The notes under the pieces are model-generated. The model had not been told where the DNA came from. It saw only the letters and a list, made by a program, of their open reading frames with translations, and did no database searches. The position numbers and the translations under genes were made by a program. This document shows positions 10,131-20,713 of a stretch of DNA of 64,000 nucleotides, one piece after another; position 1 is the first letter of the stretch, and every line of letters begins with the position of its first letter. The stretch is from Vitellaria paradoxa (taxonomy: Eukaryota > Streptophyta > Magnoliopsida > Ericales > Sapotaceae), in the NCBI GenBank assembly GCA_019916065.1, contig CM034233.1, positions 26,299,936 through 26,363,935 of the forward strand, read 5' to 3'.

Positions 10131-11243
10131 AGCAGTAGGGCACAAATTATGATTGGCTGAAAAAACAGAGAAAAACTAAATTACTATAATTTTAATATCT
10201 TTCTTTCTTTGTCCGGAGCGTGCGCATATTAAAATATATATATAACAAATTAGCTCAAGCTTTTGAAAATATGACCTATCGTCAATGGCTGAGATTTATT
10301 TGAAGAAATATTTAATGGTCCAGATTACTTCTTTTTCTTTCCACTTTGATTGTCTTTTCGGTCATTTCATATGAAAGCATAATCCCTCACTCTTTCCATA
10401 TATATTTTGGATACTTTTTATATATAAAATTTTTTAAATTAATATTTTAAAAAATGTGATAATATTTGTAATAAATAATAAAATTGTATACTTTTATTAA
10501 ACAATTTATGAATACCTATTGGACAAAGTCAACTAAGTTTTTTTTATTAAAAAATTATATTTAAACTTTAATTTTCTTTAAAACTTTATTAAAATTAAAC
10601 GTTTAAATTAAAATTTCAATTCTAATGTGCTTAAAATTTAAATTTTAAATACATACATTTTTATACTCATTGTGTTATTTATATAATAAGGAAACTTAAA
10701 ATTTTGAAGTTGAGATATTTTCAACAGTTGTATTTGCTCATTTCATATGGAAACATACTCTCTCATGCTTCCTATATATATATTTTTTAATACTTTTTAT
10801 ATAGAAGTTTTTAAATTAGTATTTTAAAAAATGTGATAATATTTATAATAAATAATAAAATTTTATACTTTTTATTAAATACTGTATGGATACCCTAATT
10901 TCTTTTGATTAGTAATTTTTATTTTTATAGGTTATTTTTCCAAATTTTCATGTAGGTTTACTTTATAAATTTAAATTTGAGCTATTTGCACGTCAAAATA
11001 TATTTCTGTGCCTTTAAGTGTGGGCAATTACTAGTTCTAACCCATTATTGCTCTATCATTACATACTTAGCATAGAATTGTTTTCTTTTCTTTTCTTTTT
11101 TTTCTTTCTTTTTTTTTTTTTAATTTATTGATTTAGCTTTGCTGCTAAAGCTTTCAGACAATCAAAGCACCTACATTTACAGGCAACATGTTTTAGAGTT
11201 TGTCTTGCTATTTTGTTTAACCCAGTACTTGTTCCTTTTGCAG
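10131..11243. repeat. AT-rich interval with a 160-bp direct repeat
   Basis: No coding exon is visible. A diverged direct repeat of about 160 bp is present, with copy one near 10365-10520 and copy two near 10738-10900. Both run from TTTCATATG through GATACTTTTTATATA-type sequence and TTTTAAAAAATGTGATAATATTT to AATAATAAAATT. 11076-11120 is a pyrimidine-rich TTTTC tract. If the QSOX gene is intact elsewhere, this interval is its intron. If not, it spans the break between the SCYL1-like head and the QSOX tail. Confidence 0.55.
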
Positions 11244-11932
11244 CTGCGGATTGTGGGTTCTATTGCATTCACTTTCTGTGAGAGTTGATGACGGGGAGAG
11301 CCATTCTGCATTCACAGCTATTTGTGAATTTATCCACAACTTCTTCATCTGTGAGGAGTGCCGCCAGCATTTTTATGAGATGTGTTCAAGGTAAAAACCT
11401 GCTGAAGATTCTGTTAGTTCTTGAAGCTATGTTTCATCTGACTAGGTATAATTCTGCTCTCAGTGTTTCTACTCCTTTCAACAAAACCCGTGACTTCGTC
11501 ATCTGGCTATGGAGTGCGCATAACAAAGTCAATGAGAGACTAATGAAAGAAGAATCATCTCTTGGAACCGGTGATCCTAAATTCCCAAAGTTCATATGGC
11601 CTTCGAAACAGCTTTGCCCTTCTTGTTGTCTTGCCCGAAGCCAAAAAAGCAATCGGACGAATTGGGATCGTGACGAGGTTTTCAAGTTCTTGATCAGCTA
11701 CTACGGAGAGATGCTCGTGTCATTGTACAAGGATAAGGGTCCTATTGGGGAGGGTGGGACAGATAGGCCTCTTGCTGAAGAGTTGTCAGCCTCGACGAGT
11801 GCGATTGTGGTGCCTGTTGGGGCGGCATTGGCAATAGCTGTTGCTAGTTGTGCATTTGGAGCGCTGGCATGCCTCTGGCGCTCACAACAGAAGAATAGGA
11901 AGTATTTCCGCCACTCTTTAAAGAACATATAA
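11244..11932 (+). CDS. Quiescin sulfhydryl oxidase (QSOX), last two exons only
   Basis: Plant QSOX is a secretory-pathway enzyme that forms disulfides in client proteins through a thioredoxin domain joined to an Erv/ALR FAD domain, passing electrons to oxygen. Exon A is 11244-11390, preceded by TTTTGCAG. It encodes CGLWVLLHSLSVRVDDGES and the redox-active CEEC motif in FFICEECRQHFYEM. A 73-bp intron (11391-11463, GT...CAG) splits a serine codon. Exon B is 11464-11932 and encodes TPFNKTRDFVIWLWSAHNKV, a second cysteine pair LCPSC, then KDKGPIGEGGTD and a C-terminal transmembrane segment (IVVPVGAALAIAVASCAFGA) with a short basic tail, ending TAA. Both exons read cleanly. The thioredoxin and N-terminal Erv exons are not visible upstream in this window, so the gene is either a 3' fragment or has a very large upstream intron. 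Confidence 0.88.
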
Positions 11933-12300
11933 TTTTCTGGAGATATGAGCTGTTTAAAGCAGGAATATTTAATGTGAAATAGCAAGAAATTTAGAGGAAA
12001 AACAAAGATTAGGAGATAGGGGTTGTGTTTGCTAGGAAGTGAATGTTCTTATTTGATTTTTCTTCCGCTAACATTTTTCAGGCCAAGGAGAAACTGGAAA
12101 TGAGGGTTAGAGGAGGGGATTTTCACATGGGCCATCAATTTAAAAGGCAAAACAAAGTGATGAATTGAGGCGCCAAGTAGGAAACCTAGTGGTCAAGCCT
12201 TGTATCAATAGCATGATTTGGGGTTGTCTTTCTTCAATGTCCCTTTTTTTATTTGCCTTTTCTCTTTGATTTTTTTTTTGGACTGTACAGGTTTTATACC
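11933..12300 (+). other. Probable QSOX 3' UTR and downstream region
   Basis: This noncoding sequence follows the QSOX stop. It has mixed composition with no further exons, and becomes T-rich after 12245. I see no unambiguous AATAAA close to the stop, so the poly(A) site is not placed. Confidence 0.4.
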
Positions 12301-12779
12301 CTTAAATGTTGATGCAAATGAGCCCAGTCTTTTGTTGTCAATTTGTTTTGGGCATTGTATGAATCTGAGTTAACCATAAATCATATATACTTTATAGATC
12401 AGATTACAGATTTTTAATTCCAATATTTTTGCTGGGTACATCAGTAGACACTTTGTCCTACCTTTGGAGGTTACCATTATATCAAAAATGAACAACTGAA
12501 GGAGATTCAACTTGGTGTATATATTGCTCATGGCTTTTTTTTTTTGTTAGAACAATTAATTGATTTAACTAGAATAATTATTGATTCTGTGAATACAATT
12601 GATTATGTAAATATAGTTTTTTTTTGGTTATTTCCTCTCTCATGTACAGCTGGGCCTATAGAAAGGCTAGCATTAGTATTGTAACTATACAATTCAGTTA
12701 ATACAATACAGAAAACAAATTTGTGTTTCTTAGAGTTTATGCTTAGCCAAAAAAAAAAAAAAAAAAAAAAAAACGTTAT
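12301..12779. other. Gene-free AT-rich interval with poly-A tract
   Basis: No gene is seen. A long A homopolymer at about 12750-12773 may be the tail of an unrecognised retroposon on the plus strand. I find no clear element 5' to it. Confidence 0.4.
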
Positions 12780-13210
12780 GCTCTCATTATTTTAAAATGC
12801 TATTAACATTGATTTCTTTTTTTTTTTTTTTTTAAATTAATCGTTAAAACTTAATAAAAATTATTAAAACAATAAATTTTTTTAAGTGTTTTTCTTATTT
12901 TACTTTCATTCTCTTATATCCTTATTAGTTTTCTTTATAAAAATTTACAAAAAATAAGTAAAACTAAAAATCAAAAGTTTTTGTAAAGAAAAATGATGAA
13001 ATTATGGATGGGGTAAATTAAGAAAAGTATATATAATTTTGATTATTTTTATTTTCTTTTTTATTAAGTTTTAATGGGTAATTTAATAGAAAAAAGTCAA
13101 TGTTAACAATATTTTGAAATAAGGAAGTAAATATAATTTTTAAGTATTGAGGGGTGGTAAGTGTAATTATTTAAATGTTAAGAAGAGATAAAGTGTAATT
13201 TATCTTATAT
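12780..13210. mobile_element. Decayed long-arm foldback MITE (same family as 22646-23139)
   Basis: The right half (CAATGTTAACAATATTTTGAAATAAG, then GTGTAATTATTTAAATGTTAAG) reads like the right arm of the element at 22646-23139. The left part (TGCTATTAACATTGATTTC, 12799-12817) is the inverted partner. A paired core (TTAAAACTTAATAAAAATTA against TTATTAAGTTTTAATGGGTAA) is also visible. Poly-T insertions have degraded the left arm. No target duplication is resolved. Confidence 0.5.
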
Positions 13211-13249
13211 TTAAAAGTTATTTTTTATCAATGAAAAAAAAAATGTATT

Positions 13250-13284
13250 GTACAATTTCATGTACCACACGAGTCACAACTAGT
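13250..13284 (+). repeat. Helitron-like 3' terminus (fragment)
   Basis: TGTACCACACGAGTCACAACTAG followed by T resembles three other termini in the window that end CTAG/CTAA before T (20717-20721, 22037-22041 and, on the minus strand, 37702-37706). The match is in the preceding CACACRRGTCA motif. It is probably a leftover 3' end of a small AT-rich Helitron-like family. No matching 5' end is identified. Confidence 0.35.
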
Positions 13285-13439
13285 ATATTCTATATAAAAG
13301 TTTTCAATATTAATCACTTTTGGATCATGTTATATGTTATGTGAAAATAAATTTTCCCAGTTCTCATAAAAATTGTAGTAGGAAAAGACCAATCATTCCC
13401 TATAAATTATATCCTTTTTGAATATTTACTCTCTCTTCA

Positions 13440-13760
13440 GAATTGTAAATTTAATGAAAATTAATTTTATTTAGTAATAATTTCATCAATTTTTATGTTT
13501 GGAATCAAAATAAAATTTTATGAGTTAAATTTGATTTCAATCCATAACTTCAATTTTAGAATTTGTATTGCATTTAATCCAACCTAAAATAAAAGAATTT
13601 GATAATATTTTATTAAGTTATCTAAGTAAGTGGATAAATTTATCCCCATATATCATATTAACCATTTTTTTTTTATAATACTTATCTTAATCTTAAACCA
13701 ACTCAATTCAATTTTTAAATTCAAACATTTGTTCCAAATATAAAATCCATGTTAAAATTT
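13440..13760. mobile_element. Tourist-like MITE, truncated copy
   Basis: The stretch from TTTTTATGTTTGGAATCAAAATAAAATTTTATGAG through CTAAGTAAGTGGATAAATTTATCC to AACTCAATTCAATTTTTAAATTCAAA is closely related to the better-preserved element at 62918-63335 and in the same orientation. Its outer ends are degraded and the target duplication is not visible. Two copies about 49 kb apart define the family within this window. Confidence 0.65.
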
Positions 13761-14229
13761 GTGTAAAGACTAACAAATTTATATAAGAGTAATTATCCTT
13801 AAATAAAGAGCATCAACTTTGTTAATTTTATATCTATAAAAACAAACATAAACTTATTTATTATTATTATTATTGTATTTTTTTTAATTTCTTTTAACCC
13901 CTTCATTTCATTTCATGTTTACTTGTAGTCGCAAAAACAACAGGCTCTGGAGTCTGCAATGGGAGGACTCGAGGAATCATAAACCATTGCTTAAACACAG
14001 AAGCAAGACTTCAAAGTAACACTGAAAGTGGACAGAATAATTGGGTTCTGAATCAAAAGGACATTTTATGAAAAGTTCCATCATTTTAAAGTCCATAGAT
14101 ATCAAAACCCCATTTCCAATCCCAAATAACATCAAATTCCTCCATTCCAAATCAAACAATTAATCTTAGACCAGGAACACATTTTCTTTACCTATATATA
14201 TATATATAGTTAATTACCAATCTCATAAA
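13761..14229. other. Gene-free AT-rich interval
   Basis: Nothing recognisable apart from an ATT trinucleotide run (13858-13874) and a TA microsatellite (14194-14208). A 60-codon minus-strand ORF at 13977-14159 has no recognisable motif and I do not call it. Confidence 0.4.
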
Positions 14230-14237
14230 CCCTAAAA

Positions 14238-14689
14238 TCCTGTTTGACAAAGTTTTAACTTTTAGTTTTTAATTTTCGTTTTTAATTTTTGAAAAATTAA
14301 ATATGAAAATTCGTTTAATAAATTTATTTCTAGTTTTTAGTTTCCAATAAAAATTATTTCCAAATTTTCAAAAATTGTGGAAAGACGAAGAAAAAGTGTT
14401 TTCTCAAAATTATCATTTTCGTCAATAACCACTAGTCACAATCGCCACCCAGCCACTTCTTCTGTCACTGGCCACTGCCGTAGGCCGTCACCACCTCCGA
14501 CCACCACCGCCACCCACTGCCGCACTCTGCCTCCCACCTCCGACCACACCACCACCACCAATCACCTTCTAAGCACTATAACTATTAATTAATAACTATT
14601 ATTACCAAGCACATTTTCATTTTTTTTTCCTCCTATTATGAAAATGAAATCCAAAAATCAGAAACTAAAGACTTACAGTTTGGAAGGGG
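14238..14689. mobile_element. hAT-like MITE with a GC-rich internal segment
   Basis: Perfect 8-bp direct repeats CCCTAAAA (14230-14237 and 14690-14697) flank a 452-bp segment, the target-duplication length of hAT transposons. The ends are imperfect inverted repeats: the left side reads CTGTTTGACAAAG then TTTTAGTTTTTAATTTT, and the right side on the other strand reads CCCCTTCCAAACTGTAAGT then TTTAGTTTCTGATTTTTGG. The centre (about 14440-14570) is strongly C-rich and encodes only Pro/Thr/His low-complexity peptide in one frame. It has no transposase, so it is non-autonomous. The hAT assignment rests on the TSD length and end similarity. Confidence 0.62.
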
Positions 14690-14699
14690 CCCTAAAAAA

Positions 14700-15104
14700 G
14701 CAAGATTTTCAACTGATACAAAGAAAAGGCAAAAAAAGATAAAAGAAGCAATTAATTTTCTTCAAAAAATCAAATTATATTTCCAATGCAAGCATACCTA
14801 GCATATTCTTGTAACAGCGAATTCTTATAATATACATTTTGTATATTCATAATATTTCAACTGCATTTTTTTTTTCTTAAGAAGGCAATTTCCACATCCA
14901 TTGAAAAATAAAATGAAAAAGATAAAAATCAGCACTTAACCTACATTGTAATTGAGAACATGAAGGGTGCTTGAAACAGGAGCACCACTTTCCACTCGTT
15001 CTCCCCTTTCCATTATGTACAAAGACAAACTTTCTTCAGAAATCTGAACACAGGATTGCTTCAAATTCATGCAGCAAATACCAAATTCAGTGAATGCGAA
15101 TGGC
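14700..15104 (-). other. Likely RINGv gene 3' UTR and downstream DNA
   Basis: On the minus strand this lies immediately after the RINGv stop codon. It is mixed-composition DNA from 15104 down to about 14930, then AT-rich. No separate gene is seen. The poly(A) position is not assigned. Confidence 0.4.
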
Positions 15105-16279
15105 TTATTGGGGTTGATGCTGCAGAGTTGGGAGTCCAGCTTCTTCGTCAGATGAAGTATCTGATGCGTTAAGAGACACCTAAAGATCGCGTGAAAGAAG
15201 ACGAGTGAATGTATTATTAATGGGGATGATAGATGATCACCTTACAAAAAAAAAAAAAAAAAAATTACAGTTTGTTCACCTGTTGGCGGTGGCGACTATG
15301 GATGGCGTTCACTGCCTTTATCATAACGTAGATTGGCAAAATAATCCCACTCGTTCGCAAAATCAACAACTGCCATAGAATATAACAAATAGTTGATTTT
15401 ATGCAATGAGTCCCATGCTTAATTGGACACTTGAGAGATACACATATTCTTTACTTACATGTATACAAACATATCTTAATTTTCAAAAGAAACTTGCAAA
15501 TTGCAATCATGTAATAAGCTAAAAATGACATGAATTTGCATTTATTTATTTGTTTATTCATTAACATGTTCCTGTTGTGTCATGTATCGGTAATTTTGAA
15601 AATTAACATGCCAGAATATTTATGTCTTGTCATACCCATATTGCATGTCCCCGTCTGTGCTCTCTTAGCAAAATATAATATGAGCTAAGTTTCTCTTACC
15701 AAGAACAATGGCAGAGAGTAGTCTTGCACACCATCAACTATAATGGGAAGCATATGTCGTAAAATCAGCAGAATCATGAACTGCAGCAGATAAGGAACAA
15801 GAGAAACTGTTATCAAGATGTTTATGCCATATCAAGTTGCCAAAGAGCCATACTACCACTTGACTGGTTAAGCCAAACTGATAACAATCTGGTTTAAGTG
15901 ATCAAAGTCTAGTTGTAGTTCTGATCAAATTAATATTTCAAGTTTGAAGAAAGGCTGCAAGAAAGATGTAAAATTTTCCTAGTTGAAAAGTGCATCAAAC
16001 TCTTTTCAGATTCATAACATGATGTTTCTCCAATGTTACTAGAATTTGTTTTCTCATTTTTGTTCCAATTTTGGATCTGACAAAGTATTTTTGTCATTCA
16101 AATTTCAGTTAAGCACAATAAAAGAAGAGTATTGAGATAACGGCGGAGAACTGATAAAATTTTTTTTTTCCAACTTTATATGTAATTTCTGTTAATTTTC
16201 TTGATCAGTTAAAAAGTCTCTATTTCAAATTAAGAAATATAACTTGCTTTAAATACAGAAATTAGTTGAAAATGCACTC

Positions 16280-16313
<34 letters not shown>

Positions 16314-18174
16314 TTACAATTACAGCAACTGAACGGCAGCAAACCAAGCTTCTTGATGTAGAAACCGCGTATTCATTATAGTCAGGATCAAGAAAATTGC
16401 GGTCAGTTGAGACCATTATTATGGAGCGAGGATTATTCAAGTCCCTTCTGGTGATCTCCCAATTCCCTCTGATTAAAAAGACAGACAAACGCTCTGAATA
16501 TTTAAGTGAAAAAGAAAATGTGAATGTCAAAAACTAATGGTAGCTAACAAAAGCATATGAAAATTAATGTAAAGAACCCGTGTGTGTGTGGGGGGGGGGG
16601 GGTGGATAAGCAATACCTGAAGTTCATTGGAATACCCCCAATTTGAAATATAGGTGGCGGTGCTGTATAGCCTGGTTTGAATGGCTGCAATCCACATACA
16701 TTTGAAATAAATAAGCTAACAATAAACAAAAATAGTTAAAAAGTTTCGAGCTTCGTTAAGCATAAAATTCAAAAACAAAACTGAAAAGAAGTTAACCCAC
16801 CTGGTGACATATCTCACACACAGTGTCACCCTTTTCATTACACCACCTCTGCACGCATCTGCGGTGAGCATACTGAGAAAATAAAGAAGATATAAGAAGT
16901 GAATGTTATGAAACAGAGTTCTTGAAGAGAATTGATTGAATGTGCCAAAGAAATTTTGCATTTAACCCTCCTTGAGAAAGTAGGCATGTTCAATCACCTG
17001 AAGAACTAGGCATGATGTATATAAGAAGTTTCACCCTCCTTGTTGAGGAAATGAAGATCTTCAATTGAATTTCTAAAGTACATCTCACAACAACTGACTA
17101 GATCAAAAGGTGGAGGCTTTTTTTTTTTTTGAATCCTGATTGGCTGAAAGTGTGATGTTGGCATCCATGTTCTTCAGCGATTGTGTAATGTGTTTAAATG
17201 AGTAGGGGATGCTATCAATTTGCCCTAACAACTGACTTTGAATGACAAATGGGGAACTACAAAACCACTCTCCAACATTTGAGGATCCAAGTTATAAATA
17301 AGAATCTACAGGACACATATGTGAAGATAGCATATGTTTTAACAAATAGTTGCAAGATAATCAAAAAGCCAAAGGGGGAGGCTGACATAGTAAAAACTAT
17401 GTCAGCCCATGACCGTTGGATTTTAATCCAACGGTATAGATACATTCATGGTATTTTAATTCGAAATAAATGTCAATGCATCTAAACCATTGAATTTAAA
17501 ATCAACGGTCCAGATTGCCAAAATCATCTCCCCTGAATCCCATTGAAGCTCACCACAACCAGTGGAATTAAAATAATTTGCAGAAAACTTTGCTTAACAT
17601 CGGAGGTTTGAGGTTTTTTTTGTTTTTTTTTTTTTTGGGTAGGGGGGGGGGGAGTTTTGTCCAATTAATGATAATCCCCAGCCAAATATTGAATCAAATT
17701 GGACAAAGCTAATAACAGTATACACTTGGATCCAAAAAAACATTAGAAAGGATAAAATTTCATCTGAAGCTTAAGACTGTTGATAGAAATATTAACAGAC
17801 CATAAAAATTAACTTTTAAAGGATAAAATTATGAGTCCACTCCGACAAAAAGATAATGTCAAAATTTTAAAACCATTAAAAAGCTTCTAACAACAGGTCA
17901 AAAAAAATTGAGGGCAACTGACTTTCAAGGTGCCACAGCATGAGCAAGGTGTCTCCATGTTTGAATCTTCATCCTCATCCTGGCATATCCTGCACTCTAC
18001 CAATTTCCTTGGAGACGAACAATTTTTTGAAACTATGTCAGTTGAAGAACAATCAATTTTGATGTCTTTTTCTAAGGCTGTTGATTTCTTTGACAAGCTT
18101 CTGTTCTCGAGCGCAGCTTCCAAAGTTGATTCAGTAAGCATACGATCCACCAGCAACACAAAGTGATCTCCCAT
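15105..18174 (-). CDS. RING-variant (RINGv/MARCH-like) E3 ubiquitin ligase with two C-terminal membrane segments
   Basis: Seven coding exons join in frame to 262 residues: 18174-17923, 16872-16801, 16684-16617, 16468-16318, 15780-15700, 15369-15280 and 15179-15105. All introns start GT and end AG. The start [13 protein letters not shown] is the conserved plant start. A TTG six bases upstream is not used. The C4HC3 RINGv domain ([20 protein letters not shown], then [20 protein letters not shown] and IC) recruits E2 enzyme. It is split by a 1050-bp intron after GTLK. The plant-specific DUF3675-type region follows ([33 protein letters not shown]). Two hydrophobic helices (about residues 182-208 and 209-230) anchor it in a membrane. 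The tail is acidic and serine-rich ([11 protein letters not shown]). Substrates are not predictable. The gene converges on QSOX. The reading frame and splice sites are intact throughout. Confidence 0.95.
16283..16310. repeat. (GA)n microsatellite beside a splice donor
   Basis: A run of GA dinucleotides. On the minus strand it is a (TC)n tract that begins within ten bases of the GTAATATC donor of RINGv coding exon 4. Confidence 0.95.
16581..16602. repeat. (GT)n plus G-run in RINGv intron
   Basis: A short GT repeat is followed by an uninterrupted G run of about 12 at 16590-16602, within the intron between the third and fourth coding exons. It lies within 20 bases of the donor at 16616. It is length-variable by nature. 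Confidence 0.9.
17381..17434. repeat. Pair of perfect hairpins in the large RINGv intron
   Basis: The first inverted repeat is GCTGACATAGT (17381-17391) and ACTATGTCAGC (17396-17406), an 11-bp stem with a 4-base AAAA loop. The second is CCGTTGGATT (17413-17422) and AATCCAACGG (17425-17434), a 10-bp stem with a 2-base loop. They lie in a segment of otherwise AT-rich intron (about 17240-17520) that looks inserted. CAACGGTCCAGATTGCC downstream at 17503-17519 repeats part of the second stem. Confidence 0.85.
17613..17654. repeat. Poly-T followed by G-run in RINGv intron
   Basis: Homopolymer-rich tract with TTTTTTTG-type runs then a run of 10 G bases at 17643-17652, in the first coding intron of the RINGv gene. 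No gene feature is present. Confidence 0.8.
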
Positions 18175-19250
18175 CCTCAAACACTATTGCGAAATTCAAG
18201 TTAGTCTGTTGAAAGAGAGGGAAATTCTCAAATAAGGCGAATTCAAAGTCCGAGGCCTTCTGAATGTCTTTCAGATTGAACACAAGTCCTGACAACCAAA
18301 ACCGGCACAATTAGAGCAAAATTAAGGTACATGAACATGATATGCACAAAATAAAAAAGTAAATAAAATAAAATAACATAAGAGTAAGAACAAATAAATA
18401 CAGAAAGGAATATGAATACAAATTGAAGAAACTCCTATGGAACAGGAAGCGAAATCTCACAGCGTTGTAGTCCCAATCAGTAATACTCAAGGGGGTTTAA
18501 ATTAAAATTGAACAAAAATGGAGGGAACGGAAGCTCAACTGATAATTCATTCACCAATCACATTTACCACTTAGAAAGCACAACTGGTCATCATCCAAAA
18601 ACCAAAACATAATGAAGAACAGGAAAAAAAAGAGAACATGAAAAAAAGATTTGAAAAGTAAGGAGGGAAAAGAAAATCAAAAGCAGGGTAATTTTTTTAT
18701 ATAAAGGACAAAAAGACAATAATGAAACTGCCTACCAAACCAAACCCCCGCCAGAAATCAAAGAGAACTACAAAAGTCCAATTAACAGAAACACCTCCAA
18801 AGACATCCCAAATCCATAAAAGCAAGAAAGAGATAATACCCACAAGAAGAAAGAGAAAATGGAACAGACCCAAAAGATTAAAAAAAAAAAAAAAAGTCAC
18901 CTTTCAAGCAATCCGATGCCTTAAAGAGACGAAAACATCAACAGAAAGTGGTACTTGTTAACGGAATATATACACACAGAGAGAGAGAGAGAGAGAAAGA
19001 GATTGGGAAGAAAGAGAAGAAAGGAAATCCTTACAAGAAGGGGATCGGATATCTTCAAGCTAAGAAAGCTCTCTTTCTCTCTTCTATATCTGTGGGTTCC
19101 TATTTTTTTTTGGGAGAAATCTCTGTTTTGGAACGAAGCAAGAGATTGAGTGTCATCGTTGTCAGCAATCAGTTTTCATACACAACGAAGACAAATACAG
19201 AGACAAATACTACTTACTATATAACTACAGTTTTCGAGCCTGTGAGAAAA
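18175..19250 (-). promoter_or_regulatory. RINGv gene 5' UTR exons and leader intron (inferred)
   Basis: Upstream of the ATG the minus strand has a good acceptor (CTCTTTCAACAG) placing a UTR exon start at 18205. A good donor (CTT then GTAAGGATTTCC) ends an upstream UTR exon at 19035. The exon above 19035 is CT-rich on the minus strand, with (TC)n runs, typical of plant leaders. The leader intron of about 830 bp fits a common plant arrangement. This is inferred from splice consensus only. The transcription start is not located. Confidence 0.45.
18979..18997. repeat. (GA)n microsatellite
   Basis: Run of GAGAGA within the inferred leader intron of the RINGv gene. Confidence 0.9.
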
Positions 19251-19271
19251 TAATCGTTCCTCCTATGCATT

Positions 19272-19300
19272 TTTGTGTGTGTGTGTGTGTGTGTGTGTAT
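19272..19300. repeat. (TG)n microsatellite upstream of RINGv
   Basis: TGTGTG run followed by TATATAGG. A further GA-rich tract lies at 19334-19361. Both lie in the probable promoter of the minus-strand RINGv gene. Confidence 0.9.
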
Positions 19301-19479
19301 ATAGGAGATTTGTAAGTGTTATATACGCACAGGTAGAGAGAGGGGGAGAGAGAGAGAGAGGTCAGATGTTCTAACGGCAAAGCAACCCATTTCCACCACG
19401 ATTCCTCTTCACTTTCTCCACCTTCATCGGCTGCTACTCCAGCCGAAATCTATGCAGGCCCCGTTTATGGAAAACCTTT

Positions 19480-19666
19480 TTCCTTTTCCATGTTTTTTTA
19501 ATTACAATTTAAGTTTGTTAAAATTTTATTAAAAGTCAAAGAAAATATTTTTCTCAATTTAAATATTGTTTTATCACTTTAAGGACAAAAGAAGATCTCT
19601 CACGGCCGATGCAGTTTTAGAACATTTTTTTTTTCTTTTTTAGCAAGGTAAGAAAAACAATATCAT

Positions 19667-19703
<37 letters not shown>

Positions 19704-20713
19704 TATTATATATATAAACATAAATTTATAATTATAACTATCTTAATTTATAATTATATAATCTAAATAGAGTTAGTATTGTATATAATTATCATTTATT
19801 CACAATCTTATTAAAACTAAAATATTCGTGGATATCACTTAATATTTTTAATCGACACTTCTATATAATTATTATATAATTTTTTATTTTTAATTTTTTA
19901 TAATTTAACAAATTATTATTTAAAAGTAATAAATATATTAATAATAATTATTATTATTAAATAAAATAATACAAAATACTACTAGACAAAATAAGTAACA
20001 TATCTTAAATGAAATTGTAACGTTATTTATTAAAATTATATGTATATATATTGTAATATTATTTATTGAAAAAATACCAAACAATATTAAAAATTAAAAG
20101 TGGCAATAGATAAATCAACGTAATTGAAGTGCTAGTCAAACTTCTTAAATTTGGACTTTTTGTTCCATCAAAATAGTATTATAATTAGAATAAAACAGGA
20201 TTTCAAAATAGTATTCTAATTTAAATAGAATAAAACTCAAAATCTATAAAAAGATACAAAGTCTTTTTTTTTTTTTAATTTCTTAGAGACTTTTTATTAT
20301 AATAATTTTTTCTTCAACTTTGCGATTTGCTATATACGTACTTAAATTTTAATTTTTTAAAATTTTTATATGTAATTGATATATATCTTGTAAGTTTTTA
20401 TATGCAATTGATATATATATATATACACTGTGGTAGGAAAAGGAAATAAATAACTATAAAAATTGTTAAATTGTATGAGTAAGTATTGTTATTCTTCCAT
20501 CTTTTTTATTTTTATTTATTAGAATTTGAACTTAATCGAATTTATTGATGGTATCAATATTTTAATTTATTTTACGTTTATTATGATTAATTTGCATAAA
20601 CAATAATATATATTACTTTCAGATATATTTCTACAACTTAACTTTTCTAATATATGATAGTACACTCAACTTAACCGTATAATATGACAAATTTGTATAT
20701 CACACAAGTCATA
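19480..20713. repeat. AT-rich Helitron-like unit A (diverged copy of 20714-22040)
   Basis: From about 19725 on, this block is colinear in diverged form with 20860-22040. Matching landmarks include TTATTCACAATCTTATTAAAACTAAAATATTCGT against the same phrase near 20929, and CAAAATAGTATTCTAATTTAAATAGAATAAAACTC against 21495-21530. ACACTGTGGTAGGAA matches 21728-21742. It ends TATCACTAG before T at 20717-20721, a CTRR-T terminus. A (TA)n tract at 19669-19701 lies at its left. I cannot place a definite 5' TC end. No coding capacity. Confidence 0.45.

Noticed and set aside
14377..14592. 71-codon plus-strand ORF rich in Pro, Thr, His and Arg
   Set aside because: Low-complexity peptide from the C-rich centre of a MITE. 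No start context, homology or splice structure supports a protein.
18722..19253. Several overlapping plus-strand ORFs opposite the RINGv leader
   Set aside because: Composed of GA- and A-rich simple sequence (Lys/Arg/Glu runs) in the inferred antisense leader and intron of the RINGv gene.
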